Shown here: positions 7,873-16,851 of the stretch, one piece after another
Layout: each line of letters starts with the position of its first letter
How positions within the stretch are numbered: the first letter of the stretch is position 1
Assembly (NCBI RefSeq): GCF_004349195.1
Contig: NZ_SMLG01000001.1
Coordinates: 772,088-836,087, forward strand
Direction of reading: 5' to 3'
Length of the DNA: 64,000 nt
DNA from: Flavobacterium rhamnosiphilum
GTDB taxonomy: Bacteria; Bacteroidota; Bacteroidia; Flavobacteriales; Flavobacteriaceae
Made by a program: the position numbers and the translations under genes
Notes under the pieces: generated by a model
Told to the model about the DNA's origin: nothing
Seen by the model: the letters and a program-made list of their open reading frames with translations, nothing else
Databases searched by the model: none

Positions 7873-10689
7873 ATGAGAAAAATCAACAATTTAGTATTCG
7901 GAATCATGCTGTTTCCATTAGCTGCTTTTGCACAGCAAATGGATTATTCAAAAGCAATTCCATTCGATCCAAGTGTAAAAACCGGAAAGCTTGAAAACGG
8001 CTTAACCTATTACATCAAGAAAAATGCCAAACCAGAGAAAAAAGTGGACCTTAGGCTGGTGGTGAATGCAGGTTCTATCCTTGAGGAGGATGATCAACAA
8101 GGATTGGCTCACTTTATGGAGCACATGTGTTTTAATGGAACTAAGCGTTTTCCTAAAAATCAATTAGTCGATTATCTTCAAAGTATTGGTGTAAAGTTCG
8201 GGCAACATTTGAATGCGTATACCAGTTTTGATGAAACGGTTTACTTTTTGCCAATTCCATCTGACAGTCCTGAAAAATTAGAAAAAGGATTTCAAATTAT
8301 AGAGGATTGGGCTTTCAATACCGTTTTGACACCAGAAGAAATCGATAAAGAAAGAGGCGTAGTTTTAGAAGAATACAGATTGGGTTTAGGTGCCCAAAAA
8401 AGAATGTTGGGGCGCTACATATCTAAAATGATGCATGAATCCCATTATGCGGAGCGTTTGCCAATTGGTCAAAAAGAAATTTTAGAAAAATTCAAACACC
8501 AATCGTTAATTAATTTCTACAAGGATTGGTATCGTCCAAATTTGATGAGCGTAATTGTTGTTGGTGATATTGACGTAGCAGAAATGGAGAAGAAAATCAT
8601 TTCTCATTTTTCAAGTTATAAAAATCCAGCCAAAGAAAAACCTAGAAAATTTTATGATGTTCCCAATCATAAGGAAACTTTCGTAGCTGTTGAAAGTGAT
8701 AAAGAAGCTTCAAATGCTCAAGTTCAATTGGTTTATAAAGATTATGGAGCTCCAAAACCAATCGTGAATATTGGAGATTTTAAAAATTACATTGTTGAGG
8801 GATTATTCTCTACGCTTTTAAATACGCGATTGGATGAACTGACCAATTCAGCCACACCTCCATTTACCTATGGATATTCTTATTACGGCGGCACTTGGGC
8901 CAGAAATAAAAAAGCATATCAGTCAGTGGCTATGTCTCAAGAAGATAAGCAATTAAGTGCTTTGAAAGTATTGGTAACTGAAAATGAAAGAGCTAAGAAA
9001 TTTGGATTTACTCAAGGTGAGTTAGATCGTTCAAAATCAGAATTTCTTGCTTCTATTGAAAAAGCATACAACGACAGAGATAAAACGAATTCAGTGAATT
9101 TTGTTGGAGAATACCAAGCTAATTTCTTGGAAAATGAGCCAGTTCCTGGAATCGAATGGACGTATCAAACGATGAAACAATTGATGCCTTTGATTGATTT
9201 GAAAGACGTTAATGGTTTAATTAAAGATTATGTAAAAGAAGACAACCGTGTCATTATTCTTACTGGTCCTGAAAAAGAAGGATTGAAAAAAGTTACAGAA
9301 CAAGAAGTTCTGGATGCATTGAAAATTAATACGGATGATATTAAGCCTTATGAAGATGCTGCTGTTGCTACAAGTTTATTAAGAAACGAAGTTAAACCTG
9401 GTGCTATTGTTAAGCGTGAAAGTAATGCTAAAATTGGAACAAAAACGTTAGTGTTGTCTAATGGCGTTAAGGTGACCTATAAGAATACAGATTTCAAAAA
9501 TGATGAGGTTCTTTTTGAGGCAGTGAGTCTTGGAGGATCTAATTTATATTCCAATGAGGATATGAAAAAAGTTCAATTCGCAAATGGAGCTTTGGCGGAA
9601 GCCGGATTCTCAGGACTAAAATTGAATGATATCAATAAATTCATGACGGGTAAAATAGCTAGAGTAAATCCATATATAGGTGGAACTACTGAAGGTTTAA
9701 GAGGAAATGCTACTCCTAAAGATCTTGAATATTTGTTCCAAATGACGTATGCTTATTTTACTGATTTGAACTATGATCCTGAAGCTTTTGAAGGCTTTAA
9801 ACAAAAACAGTCTAGTTTCTTTAAGAATATGGCTTCGCAACCACAAAACTATTTTCAACAAGAGTTTTATACTTATTTAAACAAAGAAAATCCAAGATTC
9901 AACGGAGTTATGCCAACGGATAAATCTTGGGCTGAAACAGATTACAAGTTAGCGTACAATAAGTACAAAGAGCGTTTTGCCAATGCGGCTGATTTTGAGT
10001 TTTATTTCGTTGGAAATATTGATGATAAAACTATGGAAGCGTATTCCATTAAATATTTAGCGTCTTTGCCTGCTACTGATAAAAAAGAGAAAACGGTAGA
10101 TTTAGGATATAGATTGCTAAAAGGAGATTTGAAAAAAGTGGTTAATAAAGGAGCTGATCCTAAAAGTAACGTAACTATTATGTATTATGGAGATGCAAAA
10201 TATTCTGCGAAAGATGCAATGGCTATTCAAGCACTTGGAGAAGTTTTGACCATAAAATTAATCGAACAATTGCGTGAAAATGAAAGCGGTGTTTATGGTG
10301 TTTCTGCAAGAGGAAGCATGAATAAAGTTCCAAATGGGTCATACAGTTTTACAATTGGTTTCCCATGCGGACCAGATAATGCCGAAAAATTGACAGCTTC
10401 TGCTTTGAAAGAACTTCAAAACATTATTGATAATGGACCAGATGAAAAAGATGTGGCTAAATTTAAAGAAGGTGAATTAGCTGATTTCAGAAAAGATAGT
10501 AAAGAAAACAGATACTGGTTGTCTAATTTCACCAGATCTTATATCAATGGAAATAGTGCTGAAGAAGTCTTGAAATTTGAAGAATCTGTAAACGCAGTAA
10601 CGGCGAAGGATATTCAGGATATTGCAAAAAAATATCTTACAAAAGATAAAGTAATTGGAATGTTGATGCCGGAAAAAAAAATAAACTAA
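7873..10689 (+). CDS. Secreted M16 family zinc metallopeptidase (insulinase/pitrilysin type)
   Basis: 938 residues with a signal peptide (ends LAAFAQ). The inverted zinc motif HxxEH is present as HFMEH (His80, Glu83, His84) and the third ligand falls at Glu160 exactly 76 residues later (DKERGVVLEEYRLG), as in active M16 enzymes. Two M16 plus M16_C units follow; the second half (about 500-938) lacks the zinc motif and is the usual inactive partner domain, with the R/Y substrate-binding region seen as ENESGVYGVSARG. Likely periplasmic, degrading peptides. Monocistronic, closed by a terminator right after the stop. Confidence 0.93.
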   Translation: MRKINNLVFGIMLFPLAAFAQQMDYSKAIPFDPSVKTGKLENGLTYYIKKNAKPEKKVDLRLVVNAGSILEEDDQQGLAHFMEHMCFNGTKRFPKNQLVDYLQSIGVKFGQHLNAYTSFDETVYFLPIPSDSPEKLEKGFQIIEDWAFNTVLTPEEIDKERGVVLEEYRLGLGAQKRMLGRYISKMMHESHYAERLPIGQKEILEKFKHQSLINFYKDWYRPNLMSVIVVGDIDVAEMEKKIISHFSSYKNPAKEKPRKFYDVPNHKETFVAVESDKEASNAQVQLVYKDYGAPKPIVNIGDFKNYIVEGLFSTLLNTRLDELTNSATPPFTYGYSYYGGTWARNKKAYQSVAMSQEDKQLSALKVLVTENERAKKFGFTQGELDRSKSEFLASIEKAYNDRDKTNSVNFVGEYQANFLENEPVPGIEWTYQTMKQLMPLIDLKDVNGLIKDYVKEDNRVIILTGPEKEGLKKVTEQEVLDALKINTDDIKPYEDAAVATSLLRNEVKPGAIVKRESNAKIGTKTLVLSNGVKVTYKNTDFKNDEVLFEAVSLGGSNLYSNEDMKKVQFANGALAEAGFSGLKLNDINKFMTGKIARVNPYIGGTTEGLRGNATPKDLEYLFQMTYAYFTDLNYDPEAFEGFKQKQSSFFKNMASQPQNYFQQEFYTYLNKENPRFNGVMPTDKSWAETDYKLAYNKYKERFANAADFEFYFVGNIDDKTMEAYSIKYLASLPATDKKEKTVDLGYRLLKGDLKKVVNKGADPKSNVTIMYYGDAKYSAKDAMAIQALGEVLTIKLIEQLRENESGVYGVSARGSMNKVPNGSYSFTIGFPCGPDNAEKLTASALKELQNIIDNGPDEKDVAKFKEGELADFRKDSKENRYWLSNFTRSYINGNSAEEVLKFEESVNAVTAKDIQDIAKKYLTKDKVIGMLMPEKKIN

Positions 10690-10708
10690 CTCATTCATTT
10701 ATAAACTA

Positions 10709-10744
10709 AAAACCTGCTAAAATTAACTTTAGCAGGTTTTTTTT
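10709..10744 (+). terminator. Rho-independent terminator of the M16 peptidase gene
   Basis: Arms AAAACCTGCTAAA (10709-10721) and TTTAGCAGGTTTT (10728-10740) with a 6-nt loop and a continuing T-run. The converging methyltransferase gene ends at 10755, so the hairpin may work in both directions. Confidence 0.9.
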
Positions 10745-10754
10745 ATGGTAAAAA

Positions 10755-11525
10755 TTATTTAAAACAAACCGGAATAATTTCCCCTTTGGCCAAACAATAT
10801 TTTTCTACTAATTCGGGGGCAATTTTATTAGTGTAATCTTCTTCAATTACTTTAAAACCGATACTTCTCAATTTATCAAAATAATCACGACCGTAAATAC
10901 GAACGTGATCGTATTGTCCAAAGATTTTGGCGCGTTCTTTTTGATCTGTAATGGTATCATCAGCAAAAGTTGTTGCTCTGGATAAATCCTGTGGAATTTG
11001 TAAAATTGCCATTCCGCCCGGTTTCAAAACCCGATACAATTCCTGCATCGCTTTAGTGTCATCTGGAATATGTTCTAAAACGTGATTGCAAAGAATAACA
11101 TCGTATTGATTGTCCTCAAATGGTAAATCACAAATATCAGCCTTTACATCCGCTAATGGCGAAAATAAATCGGTTGTGGTGTACTCCAGATTTTTCTGGT
11201 TTCGAAACAATTTATAAAAAGCTTGCTCTGGTGCAAAATGCAATACTTTCTTTTTTGCTGCCGATGTAAAAAAATCAGTTTCTTCATTCAAATACAACCA
11301 TAATAAACGATGTCTTTCCAGGGAAAGTGTACTTGGTGAAAGCACATTATTTCGTTGTGTTCCATATCCATATGGCAGAAACATTTTGAAGCTTTTCCCA
11401 TCAATTGGATCAGTGAATGTAGTTCCTTTTAGGGCTAATGCTAGAACTGGTCGTGCCACATAACTTAAACGAATAAGTATAGGACGCGGAATGGTATTGA
11501 GTATTAATTTAAAGAGTTTTTTCAT
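10755..11525 (-). CDS. Class I SAM-dependent methyltransferase
   Basis: 256 residues. The Rossmann-fold core is visible: motif I region KVLHFAPEQAFYKLFR, acidic residue in YTTTDLFSP, motif DVILCNHVLEHIPDD, and LYRVLKPGGMAILQIPQD, as in Methyltransf_11 enzymes. The N-terminal 80 residues (IPRPILIRLSYVARPVLALALKG) are basic and hydrophobic and may bind membrane or substrate. The substrate is unknown. It lies downstream of map on the same strand but is separated from it by a large palindrome, so it may or may not be co-transcribed. Confidence 0.85.
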   Translation of the reverse strand: MKKLFKLILNTIPRPILIRLSYVARPVLALALKGTTFTDPIDGKSFKMFLPYGYGTQRNNVLSPSTLSLERHRLLWLYLNEETDFFTSAAKKKVLHFAPEQAFYKLFRNQKNLEYTTTDLFSPLADVKADICDLPFEDNQYDVILCNHVLEHIPDDTKAMQELYRVLKPGGMAILQIPQDLSRATTFADDTITDQKERAKIFGQYDHVRIYGRDYFDKLRSIGFKVIEEDYTNKIAPELVEKYCLAKGEIIPVCFK

Positions 11526-11570
11526 TTTTGTTTCAGAGAGATTCGCTTTTACAACTTTAGATTTTCTTAA

Positions 11571-11631
11571 ATGATCTTAAATCACTTATATGTTTCAAAA
11601 AAGGTTAAACATATAAGTGATTTAAGATCAT
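11571..11631. repeat. 25-bp perfect inverted repeat between map and the methyltransferase gene
   Basis: Left arm 11571-11595 (begins ATGATCTTAAATCACTTATA) and right arm 11607-11631 are perfect complements over 25 bp with an 11-nt spacer. There is no T-run after the hairpin on either strand, so it is not a standard terminator. It could protect mRNA ends, attenuate, or be a dispersed palindromic element. Confidence 0.85.
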
Positions 11632-11669
11632 ATAACTTTGGGTTTTATTCTTGTTAGGCTATAAATGAT

Positions 11670-12488
11670 TTATAAAACTAAAGGCTCTCTTCTAAATTCA
11701 TCTTCCTCATTACTCACAATTCCCAGAGCTTTATAAACATAAGCAAAGGTGGATAAAATCTCTGGTTTTCCATCGATAATCGCAACATCATGCTCAAAAT
11801 GGGCACTTGGTTTTCCGTCAGCAGTCGTTATTGTCCAACCGTCTTTGTGTTGTTTTATGTTTCGGGTTCCCAAATTAATCATAGGTTCAATAGCTACAAC
11901 CATTCCTTCTACAAAAAGTTTTCCTCTTCCTTTTTTACCATAATTAGGCATTTCGGGATCTTCATGCATTTTTTGGCCTAAACCATGTCCTACTAATTCA
12001 CGAACCACACCATAACCATGTGCTTCCGTATATTTTTGAATTGCATTTCCTACGTCTTCTACGCGATTTCCAACTCTTAATTCGCGGATACCTGCGTACA
12101 AAGATTCTTTGGTTACCTGCAATAATTTTTTAGTTTCCGGAGCGACTTCGCCAATTTCAAAAGAATACGCATGATCGCCATGGTATCCGTTTTTGTATGC
12201 GCCACAATCTACCGAAATAACATCACCGCTTTTTAAAGGCGTATTGTTTGGAATTCCATGAACCACTTGAGCGTTTGGGCTCATACAAAGTGAATTTGGA
12301 AAACCATATAATCCAAGAAAACTGGGTACGGCTCCATGATCACGAATGAATGCTTCTGCTAATTTGTCCAGATATAAAGTGGTGATTCCTTCTTTGATTT
12401 CAGAAGCAATCATTCCTAATGTTTTTGATACGATCAACGCACTTTCGCGCATTAATTCTATTTCTTCACGTGATTTTACAATAATCAT
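11670..12488 (-). CDS. map: Methionine aminopeptidase, type I
   Basis: 272 residues, cytoplasmic, removes the initiator methionine from nascent proteins. All five metal ligands are present: Asp94 and Asp105 in VDCGAYKNGYHGDHAYSF, His168 in LVGHGLGQKMHED, Glu201 in AIEPM and Glu232 in FEHDVAI. It lacks the N-terminal zinc-finger extension of eukaryotic type I enzymes. In many bacteria map sits in the ribosomal-protein operon; here it stands between gpmI and a methyltransferase, so this may be a second or relocated copy. A TACTTTTG promoter element precedes it. Confidence 0.95.
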   Translation of the reverse strand: MIIVKSREEIELMRESALIVSKTLGMIASEIKEGITTLYLDKLAEAFIRDHGAVPSFLGLYGFPNSLCMSPNAQVVHGIPNNTPLKSGDVISVDCGAYKNGYHGDHAYSFEIGEVAPETKKLLQVTKESLYAGIRELRVGNRVEDVGNAIQKYTEAHGYGVVRELVGHGLGQKMHEDPEMPNYGKKGRGKLFVEGMVVAIEPMINLGTRNIKQHKDGWTITTADGKPSAHFEHDVAIIDGKPEILSTFAYVYKALGIVSNEEDEFRREPLVL

Positions 12489-12508
12489 AATTTCGAATTT
12501 TCAGTTTG

Positions 12509-12516
12509 CAAAAGTA
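12509..12516 (-). promoter_or_regulatory. -7 element TACTTTTG upstream of map
   Basis: TACTTTTG on the minus strand matches TAnnTTTG and lies about 20 bp before the map ATG, giving a very short leader. The nearest upstream TTTG is 24 bp away, rather long. Confidence 0.45.
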
Positions 12517-12555
12517 CAATTTTATGAGAACTTTTAATGTCAAATATTTGATAAT

Positions 12556-12586
12556 AAAAAAGCTGCTCCAATTAGAACAGCTTTTA
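12556..12586 (-). terminator. Terminator downstream of gpmI
   Basis: Read on the minus strand, AAAAGCTGTTC and GAGCAGCTTTTT pair with one T-G wobble and a short loop, followed by T-rich sequence. It lies 54 bp after the gpmI stop. Confidence 0.75.
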
Positions 12587-12639
12587 TTTGTTTTATTTAA
12601 ATCGTATTTAAATATTTTGATTCAAATTACTTCTAAGTA

Positions 12640-14157
12640 TTACAACAAAGAATGGCAAGTCATCACAGCAGGTTTTTCTACCCCCATTAATTCCAAGATA
12701 GTTGGAGCGATATCACCAAGAACTCCATCATGAATGGTTTTCAAGTCTTTGTCTACCAATATAATTGGAACTGGATTTGTTGTGTGGGCCGTATTAGGGC
12801 TTCCATCAGGATTAATCATCGTTTCGCAATTTCCATGATCTGCAATTACGATGGTCGTATAATTATGGGCTAATGCTGCTGTGATTACTTTTTCGACACA
12901 TTTGTCAACCGCTTCACAAGCTTTTATAGCAGCACTCATGATTCCGGTATGTCCCACCATATCGCCATTGGCAAAATTAAGACATACAAAATCTACTTCT
13001 TCTTTCTCCAATTCAGGAACCAGGGCATCTGTCAATTCAAAGGCACTCATTTCCGGTTGTAAATCATAAGTAGCTACTTTTGGAGAGTTTTTCAAGATAC
13101 GGCTTTCACCAATAAAAGGCAATTCTCTCCCGCCGGAAAAGAAAAAAGTCACGTGAGGATATTTCTCCGTTTCGGCAATACGGATTTGTTTTTTATGCGC
13201 TTTTTCTAAAACTTCACCAAGAGTTTCGGTAATGTTATCTTTATTGTAAACGACTTTTACATTTTGGTAGGTTTCGTCATAATTGGTAAGCGTCACATAA
13301 TACAAATTCAATTTGTGCATGTTTTGCTCATGACAATCCATTTGAGTCAATACTTCCGTTAATTCTCTTCCTCTGTCCGTTCTGAAATTAAAGAAAATAA
13401 CAACATCATCTTCTTCGATTGTGGCTAATGGTTTGTCATATTCATCGACCATAACTATTGGATGAATAAATTCATCAGTTACATTAATTTCGTAGCTTTC
13501 TTCGATGGAAGCAACTGCATTTTTAGAAGGTGTTCCTGCGCCGTTTACCAATAAATCATAGGCAAGTTTTACTCTTTCCCAACGCTTGTCTCTATCCATT
13601 GCATAATAGCGTCCGATCACCGAAGCGATTTTTACGGAAGTATTTGCGATATAATTTTCTAAATCCTGAATGTATTTTTTACCTGATTTAGGATCCACAT
13701 CACGACCATCAGTAAAAGCGTGAACAAATACATTTTGTAATCCGTATTGTTGTGTTGCATCAATCAAACCACGTAAATGGGAAGTATGAGAGTGAACACC
13801 ACCATCAGAAACCAGTCCTAAGAAGTGTACTTTTTTATTATTTTCTTTAGCATACGTAAAAGCATCAACCAATACTTGTTCTTTTGCCAATGTGTTATGT
13901 GCTACCGCGAGATTGATTTTGGCTAAATCCTGATAAACAATTCTACCAGCTCCAAGGTTCATGTGTCCCACTTCGCTGTTCCCCATTTGTCCTTCCGGCA
14001 AACCTACATTTAAACCATCGGTTCTAAGTTGAGCGCTTGGGTAATTTTTATAAAGACTGTTTATAAAGGGAATATTGGCATTATCGATAGCTGACACTTT
14101 CGGGTCAGGAGATTTTCCCCAACCGTCCAAAATCATAAGAATTACTTTTTTGTTCAT
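12640..14157 (-). CDS. gpmI: 2,3-bisphosphoglycerate-independent phosphoglycerate mutase
   Basis: 505 residues, the standard iPGM length. It interconverts 3- and 2-phosphoglycerate in glycolysis using two Mn ions. The N-terminal metal motif is MILDGWG, the phosphoserine nucleophile is in MGNSEVGH (Ser61), and the C-terminal metal-binding motifs are NFANGDMVGHTG and VIADHGNCE. The alkaline-phosphatase-like and phosphotransferase domains are both complete. It has a TATCTTTG promoter element and its own terminator, so it appears to be monocistronic. Confidence 0.96.
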   Translation of the reverse strand: MNKKVILMILDGWGKSPDPKVSAIDNANIPFINSLYKNYPSAQLRTDGLNVGLPEGQMGNSEVGHMNLGAGRIVYQDLAKINLAVAHNTLAKEQVLVDAFTYAKENNKKVHFLGLVSDGGVHSHTSHLRGLIDATQQYGLQNVFVHAFTDGRDVDPKSGKKYIQDLENYIANTSVKIASVIGRYYAMDRDKRWERVKLAYDLLVNGAGTPSKNAVASIEESYEINVTDEFIHPIVMVDEYDKPLATIEEDDVVIFFNFRTDRGRELTEVLTQMDCHEQNMHKLNLYYVTLTNYDETYQNVKVVYNKDNITETLGEVLEKAHKKQIRIAETEKYPHVTFFFSGGRELPFIGESRILKNSPKVATYDLQPEMSAFELTDALVPELEKEEVDFVCLNFANGDMVGHTGIMSAAIKACEAVDKCVEKVITAALAHNYTTIVIADHGNCETMINPDGSPNTAHTTNPVPIILVDKDLKTIHDGVLGDIAPTILELMGVEKPAVMTCHSLL

Positions 14158-14174
14158 CAGAAATTAATTTTAGG

Positions 14175-14182
14175 CAAAGATA
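14175..14182 (-). promoter_or_regulatory. -7 element TATCTTTG upstream of gpmI
   Basis: TATCTTTG on the minus strand matches TAnnTTTG exactly and is 18-25 bp before the ATG. No good -33 TTTG is visible. Confidence 0.45.
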
Positions 14183-14268
14183 AAGCATTTTTAAAAATGT
14201 TCCTTTCGCCTTAAATCACTATTATGCATTTGCAAGATATGGATGCCAAAAAATAACAATTCTGTTTT

Positions 14269-16719
14269 CTAATGTGCGTTTTTTTTAATTAACGACATGT
14301 TTTTTATGGAATTAAAGTCGATGAAATATTTTACGCTTACCGAAAAGACATGGCTGAGAATATCATTGTTGAGCAGGTTATTCACGTTTTTTCTGAAATT
14401 TTTGTTGATTTCGCTTTCCCCATTGAAGGCACTGTTTCTGTATAAAACGGATACCTGACTACCCGGAGCAAACCACCAGGAATAGGATAAGTCGAAATTC
14501 CAGGAGTTAAAACTGGCGTTCTTGTTTTGGGTATAACTTGGGTAATCTGTAAGTCTGCCGTTTTGTTCCAGGTATAAAAAGTTTTTGTTTTCGGCATAGG
14601 ACCAGTAATGGCGCAGCGCAATATTGAAGTTCATTTGGCTGTTTATGGAATATTTTCCCGTAAGGGTGTTGGAATAGGTTACCACATTTCTGTTGGCGAA
14701 AACAACGGTGTTGTGGGGCAAGTCTGCATTGTTTTCGCTGTTGTCAACATATCCCTTATCATTGTTTTGTCGGTTGAAATTGAAACTGTGTACCAATGAG
14801 AATCGGTCATTAAATCGAAATCTGGGGCTTAAAGATATCTCATATGAATTTCTGTCTTTTTGATCATTTTTCACATACACCCCTTCTATATCTAATGCAA
14901 ATTTATAATTGTAATTTGACGATATATAACCCCAGCCATTTACCGATTTTGGATTAATAATGAATCGGTCTTGTGTTTGAGGACCATAGTAGTCGTAAGA
15001 TTCAAATGGACTATAGTTTGTTCCAAAGCCAAAATTATGATTTTTTTTAGTTGTGAAATGGGCATTCACATTTATATTGTTTACTTGGTTTTTACCTGTT
15101 TCTTTGTGGAATTGGGCATACATATTATAATTAATTCTAAAGCCGTTCAGGGTTTTCGTCGGGTTTAAAATCCTGTAGTTGGCATTACCTTTAATGTTGT
15201 AATAATTAGTTTCATTGTTAATTCCCAAATCATCAATGTTGTAGTCTTTGGTTACCATTTCACCACCTATAAAGAAACGATATTTACCGCTGTTTTTACT
15301 CAAATTTAATTGTGAGGAGAGTCCTTTTTGGTCTTCAATAGCATTTATGAAACTGTATTTAATGTCACCGGAGAGACCGTAAGTGTTTTTTTTAGTGTTT
15401 AAATTCCAAACTAAAGCTGAAACATTTCCATCACGAAAGTTTCCATCTCTTGTTACATTTGTATTCACAAAGCTGACAGACGAGTTTTTTAGAAAACGTT
15501 GGTCCAAAACAACTACATTATAATTTGTCAATGGATCTATTAGTACTCTTCGGTACTGTCCAGTTTTTGTATCACGAATGGTTACTGATGTATTCTCTGT
15601 AACTGCATTCAAAACACCAATGCCTAATCCGTTTTTTGTTCTGCCTGAAATTTTTATTGCATTGATTAAGCTTACTGCATTAGGGTATTCTTCAATTATC
15701 TCATCAGTGGTTTTTTCGATATTTCTATTTTTAACGAAAGGCCTTCCGCCAATTCTTCTGGAATACAATAGATTTCCTTTGTTGAATAAATCGGTTCCTT
15801 CAGTGAAAAAAGACCTGTTTTCATCAAATCTTTGTTCGAAAGGTCCTAAGTTCAGTATTTTATTATCGTATTTTGTCTGTCCAAAATCAGGAACCAATAT
15901 GGCGTCCAGCGTGAAGGCATCGTTTATTCCGTATTTGATATCCATACCGCCTTTGATTGTTCCGTAGGTTTTTTGTTCTGCATTGGCATTTACATAGAAA
16001 GAAGAATAAGGTAACAGGAAAAGGCGAGTAGGGGTTTTTATATTTTCAATTCCTTCAAAAACACCCGCTTGTTGGGTAAAAGATCCAATTTTTGCATCGA
16101 TAAAATTCCAAGTGTATTTTTGACGATCCCGTCTGATTTCCCTGAAAAAATTTAAGCCCCAAGTTTGCTTTTTTTCTCCCGAAAAACGTAGGGCGGCATA
16201 GGGAATGCGCATTTCCACAACCCAGCCAAAATCGGTGATGGTGGCTTTGCTTTTCCAAACGGCATCCCAAGAAAAATCTTCATCTTGGTCATTCCCCTCT
16301 GTTGCCACACAATCCAATTGTCCATTGGATGCGGTGACATAAAAACGAAAGTCCTGTTGGCCATCGTTATATCCATTGATGAAAACGCCAAAAAAATCGG
16401 AGGTTCCAAGGTCATCACGTTGCGAGATTTCTTTTAATATTTTATCAGGCTCATTGTCATACAATAAGGCGGCAACATAAATGGCATCATTGTTATATAA
16501 AACTTTTACCTCGGTCTTTTTGTTTTCTGGGATTGGTTTGCCGTTATCGGGCTGGAACATGATGAAATCATTGGCTATTGAAGCCGTCTGCCATGTATTT
16601 TCGTCTAATTTTCCGTCAATTTCAATTTTTTCCGAAATGAATTTCGTTTGTAAGACTTTTTTTTGGCTGTAGCCAAAAGCATATAGTAATAGAAAACAAA
16701 GCAATAAGTGATTTTTCAT
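14269..16719 (-). CDS. DUF5916 outer-membrane protein with N-terminal CBM9-like domain (copy 1)
   Basis: About 816 residues from the ATG at 16719, which starts a signal peptide (MKNHLLLCFLLLYAFGYSQ); the frame from 16770 adds 17 residues ahead of it. Residues about 20-210 resemble the family-9 carbohydrate-binding fold used in DUF5916 proteins (EKIEIDGKLDENTWQTA, then EVKVLYNNDAIYVAALLYDNEPD, then GWVVEMRIPYAALRF). The rest alternates in the manner of an outer-membrane beta-barrel, with DSYW-like aromatic turns and the motif NSWNFDLSYSWWFAPGSQVSVLYRN near the end. Function of DUF5916 is unknown. It is followed in tandem by a clear paralogue (16852-19242). Confidence 0.82.
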   Translation of the reverse strand: MKNHLLLCFLLLYAFGYSQKKVLQTKFISEKIEIDGKLDENTWQTASIANDFIMFQPDNGKPIPENKKTEVKVLYNNDAIYVAALLYDNEPDKILKEISQRDDLGTSDFFGVFINGYNDGQQDFRFYVTASNGQLDCVATEGNDQDEDFSWDAVWKSKATITDFGWVVEMRIPYAALRFSGEKKQTWGLNFFREIRRDRQKYTWNFIDAKIGSFTQQAGVFEGIENIKTPTRLFLLPYSSFYVNANAEQKTYGTIKGGMDIKYGINDAFTLDAILVPDFGQTKYDNKILNLGPFEQRFDENRSFFTEGTDLFNKGNLLYSRRIGGRPFVKNRNIEKTTDEIIEEYPNAVSLINAIKISGRTKNGLGIGVLNAVTENTSVTIRDTKTGQYRRVLIDPLTNYNVVVLDQRFLKNSSVSFVNTNVTRDGNFRDGNVSALVWNLNTKKNTYGLSGDIKYSFINAIEDQKGLSSQLNLSKNSGKYRFFIGGEMVTKDYNIDDLGINNETNYYNIKGNANYRILNPTKTLNGFRINYNMYAQFHKETGKNQVNNINVNAHFTTKKNHNFGFGTNYSPFESYDYYGPQTQDRFIINPKSVNGWGYISSNYNYKFALDIEGVYVKNDQKDRNSYEISLSPRFRFNDRFSLVHSFNFNRQNNDKGYVDNSENNADLPHNTVVFANRNVVTYSNTLTGKYSINSQMNFNIALRHYWSYAENKNFLYLEQNGRLTDYPSYTQNKNASFNSWNFDLSYSWWFAPGSQVSVLYRNSAFNGESEINKNFRKNVNNLLNNDILSHVFSVSVKYFIDFNSIKNMSLIKKNAH

Positions 16720-16851
16720 GAAACTGTTGATTGATTGATGTAAAATTAGAAAAACCAAAAACAGCTTCAAAGGGAGAAATCACCGATCCACTGAATAGTT
16801 TGAATGAATAGACTCCCTTTTCAATCGAATGTTACAGTTTAATCTGAAAAA

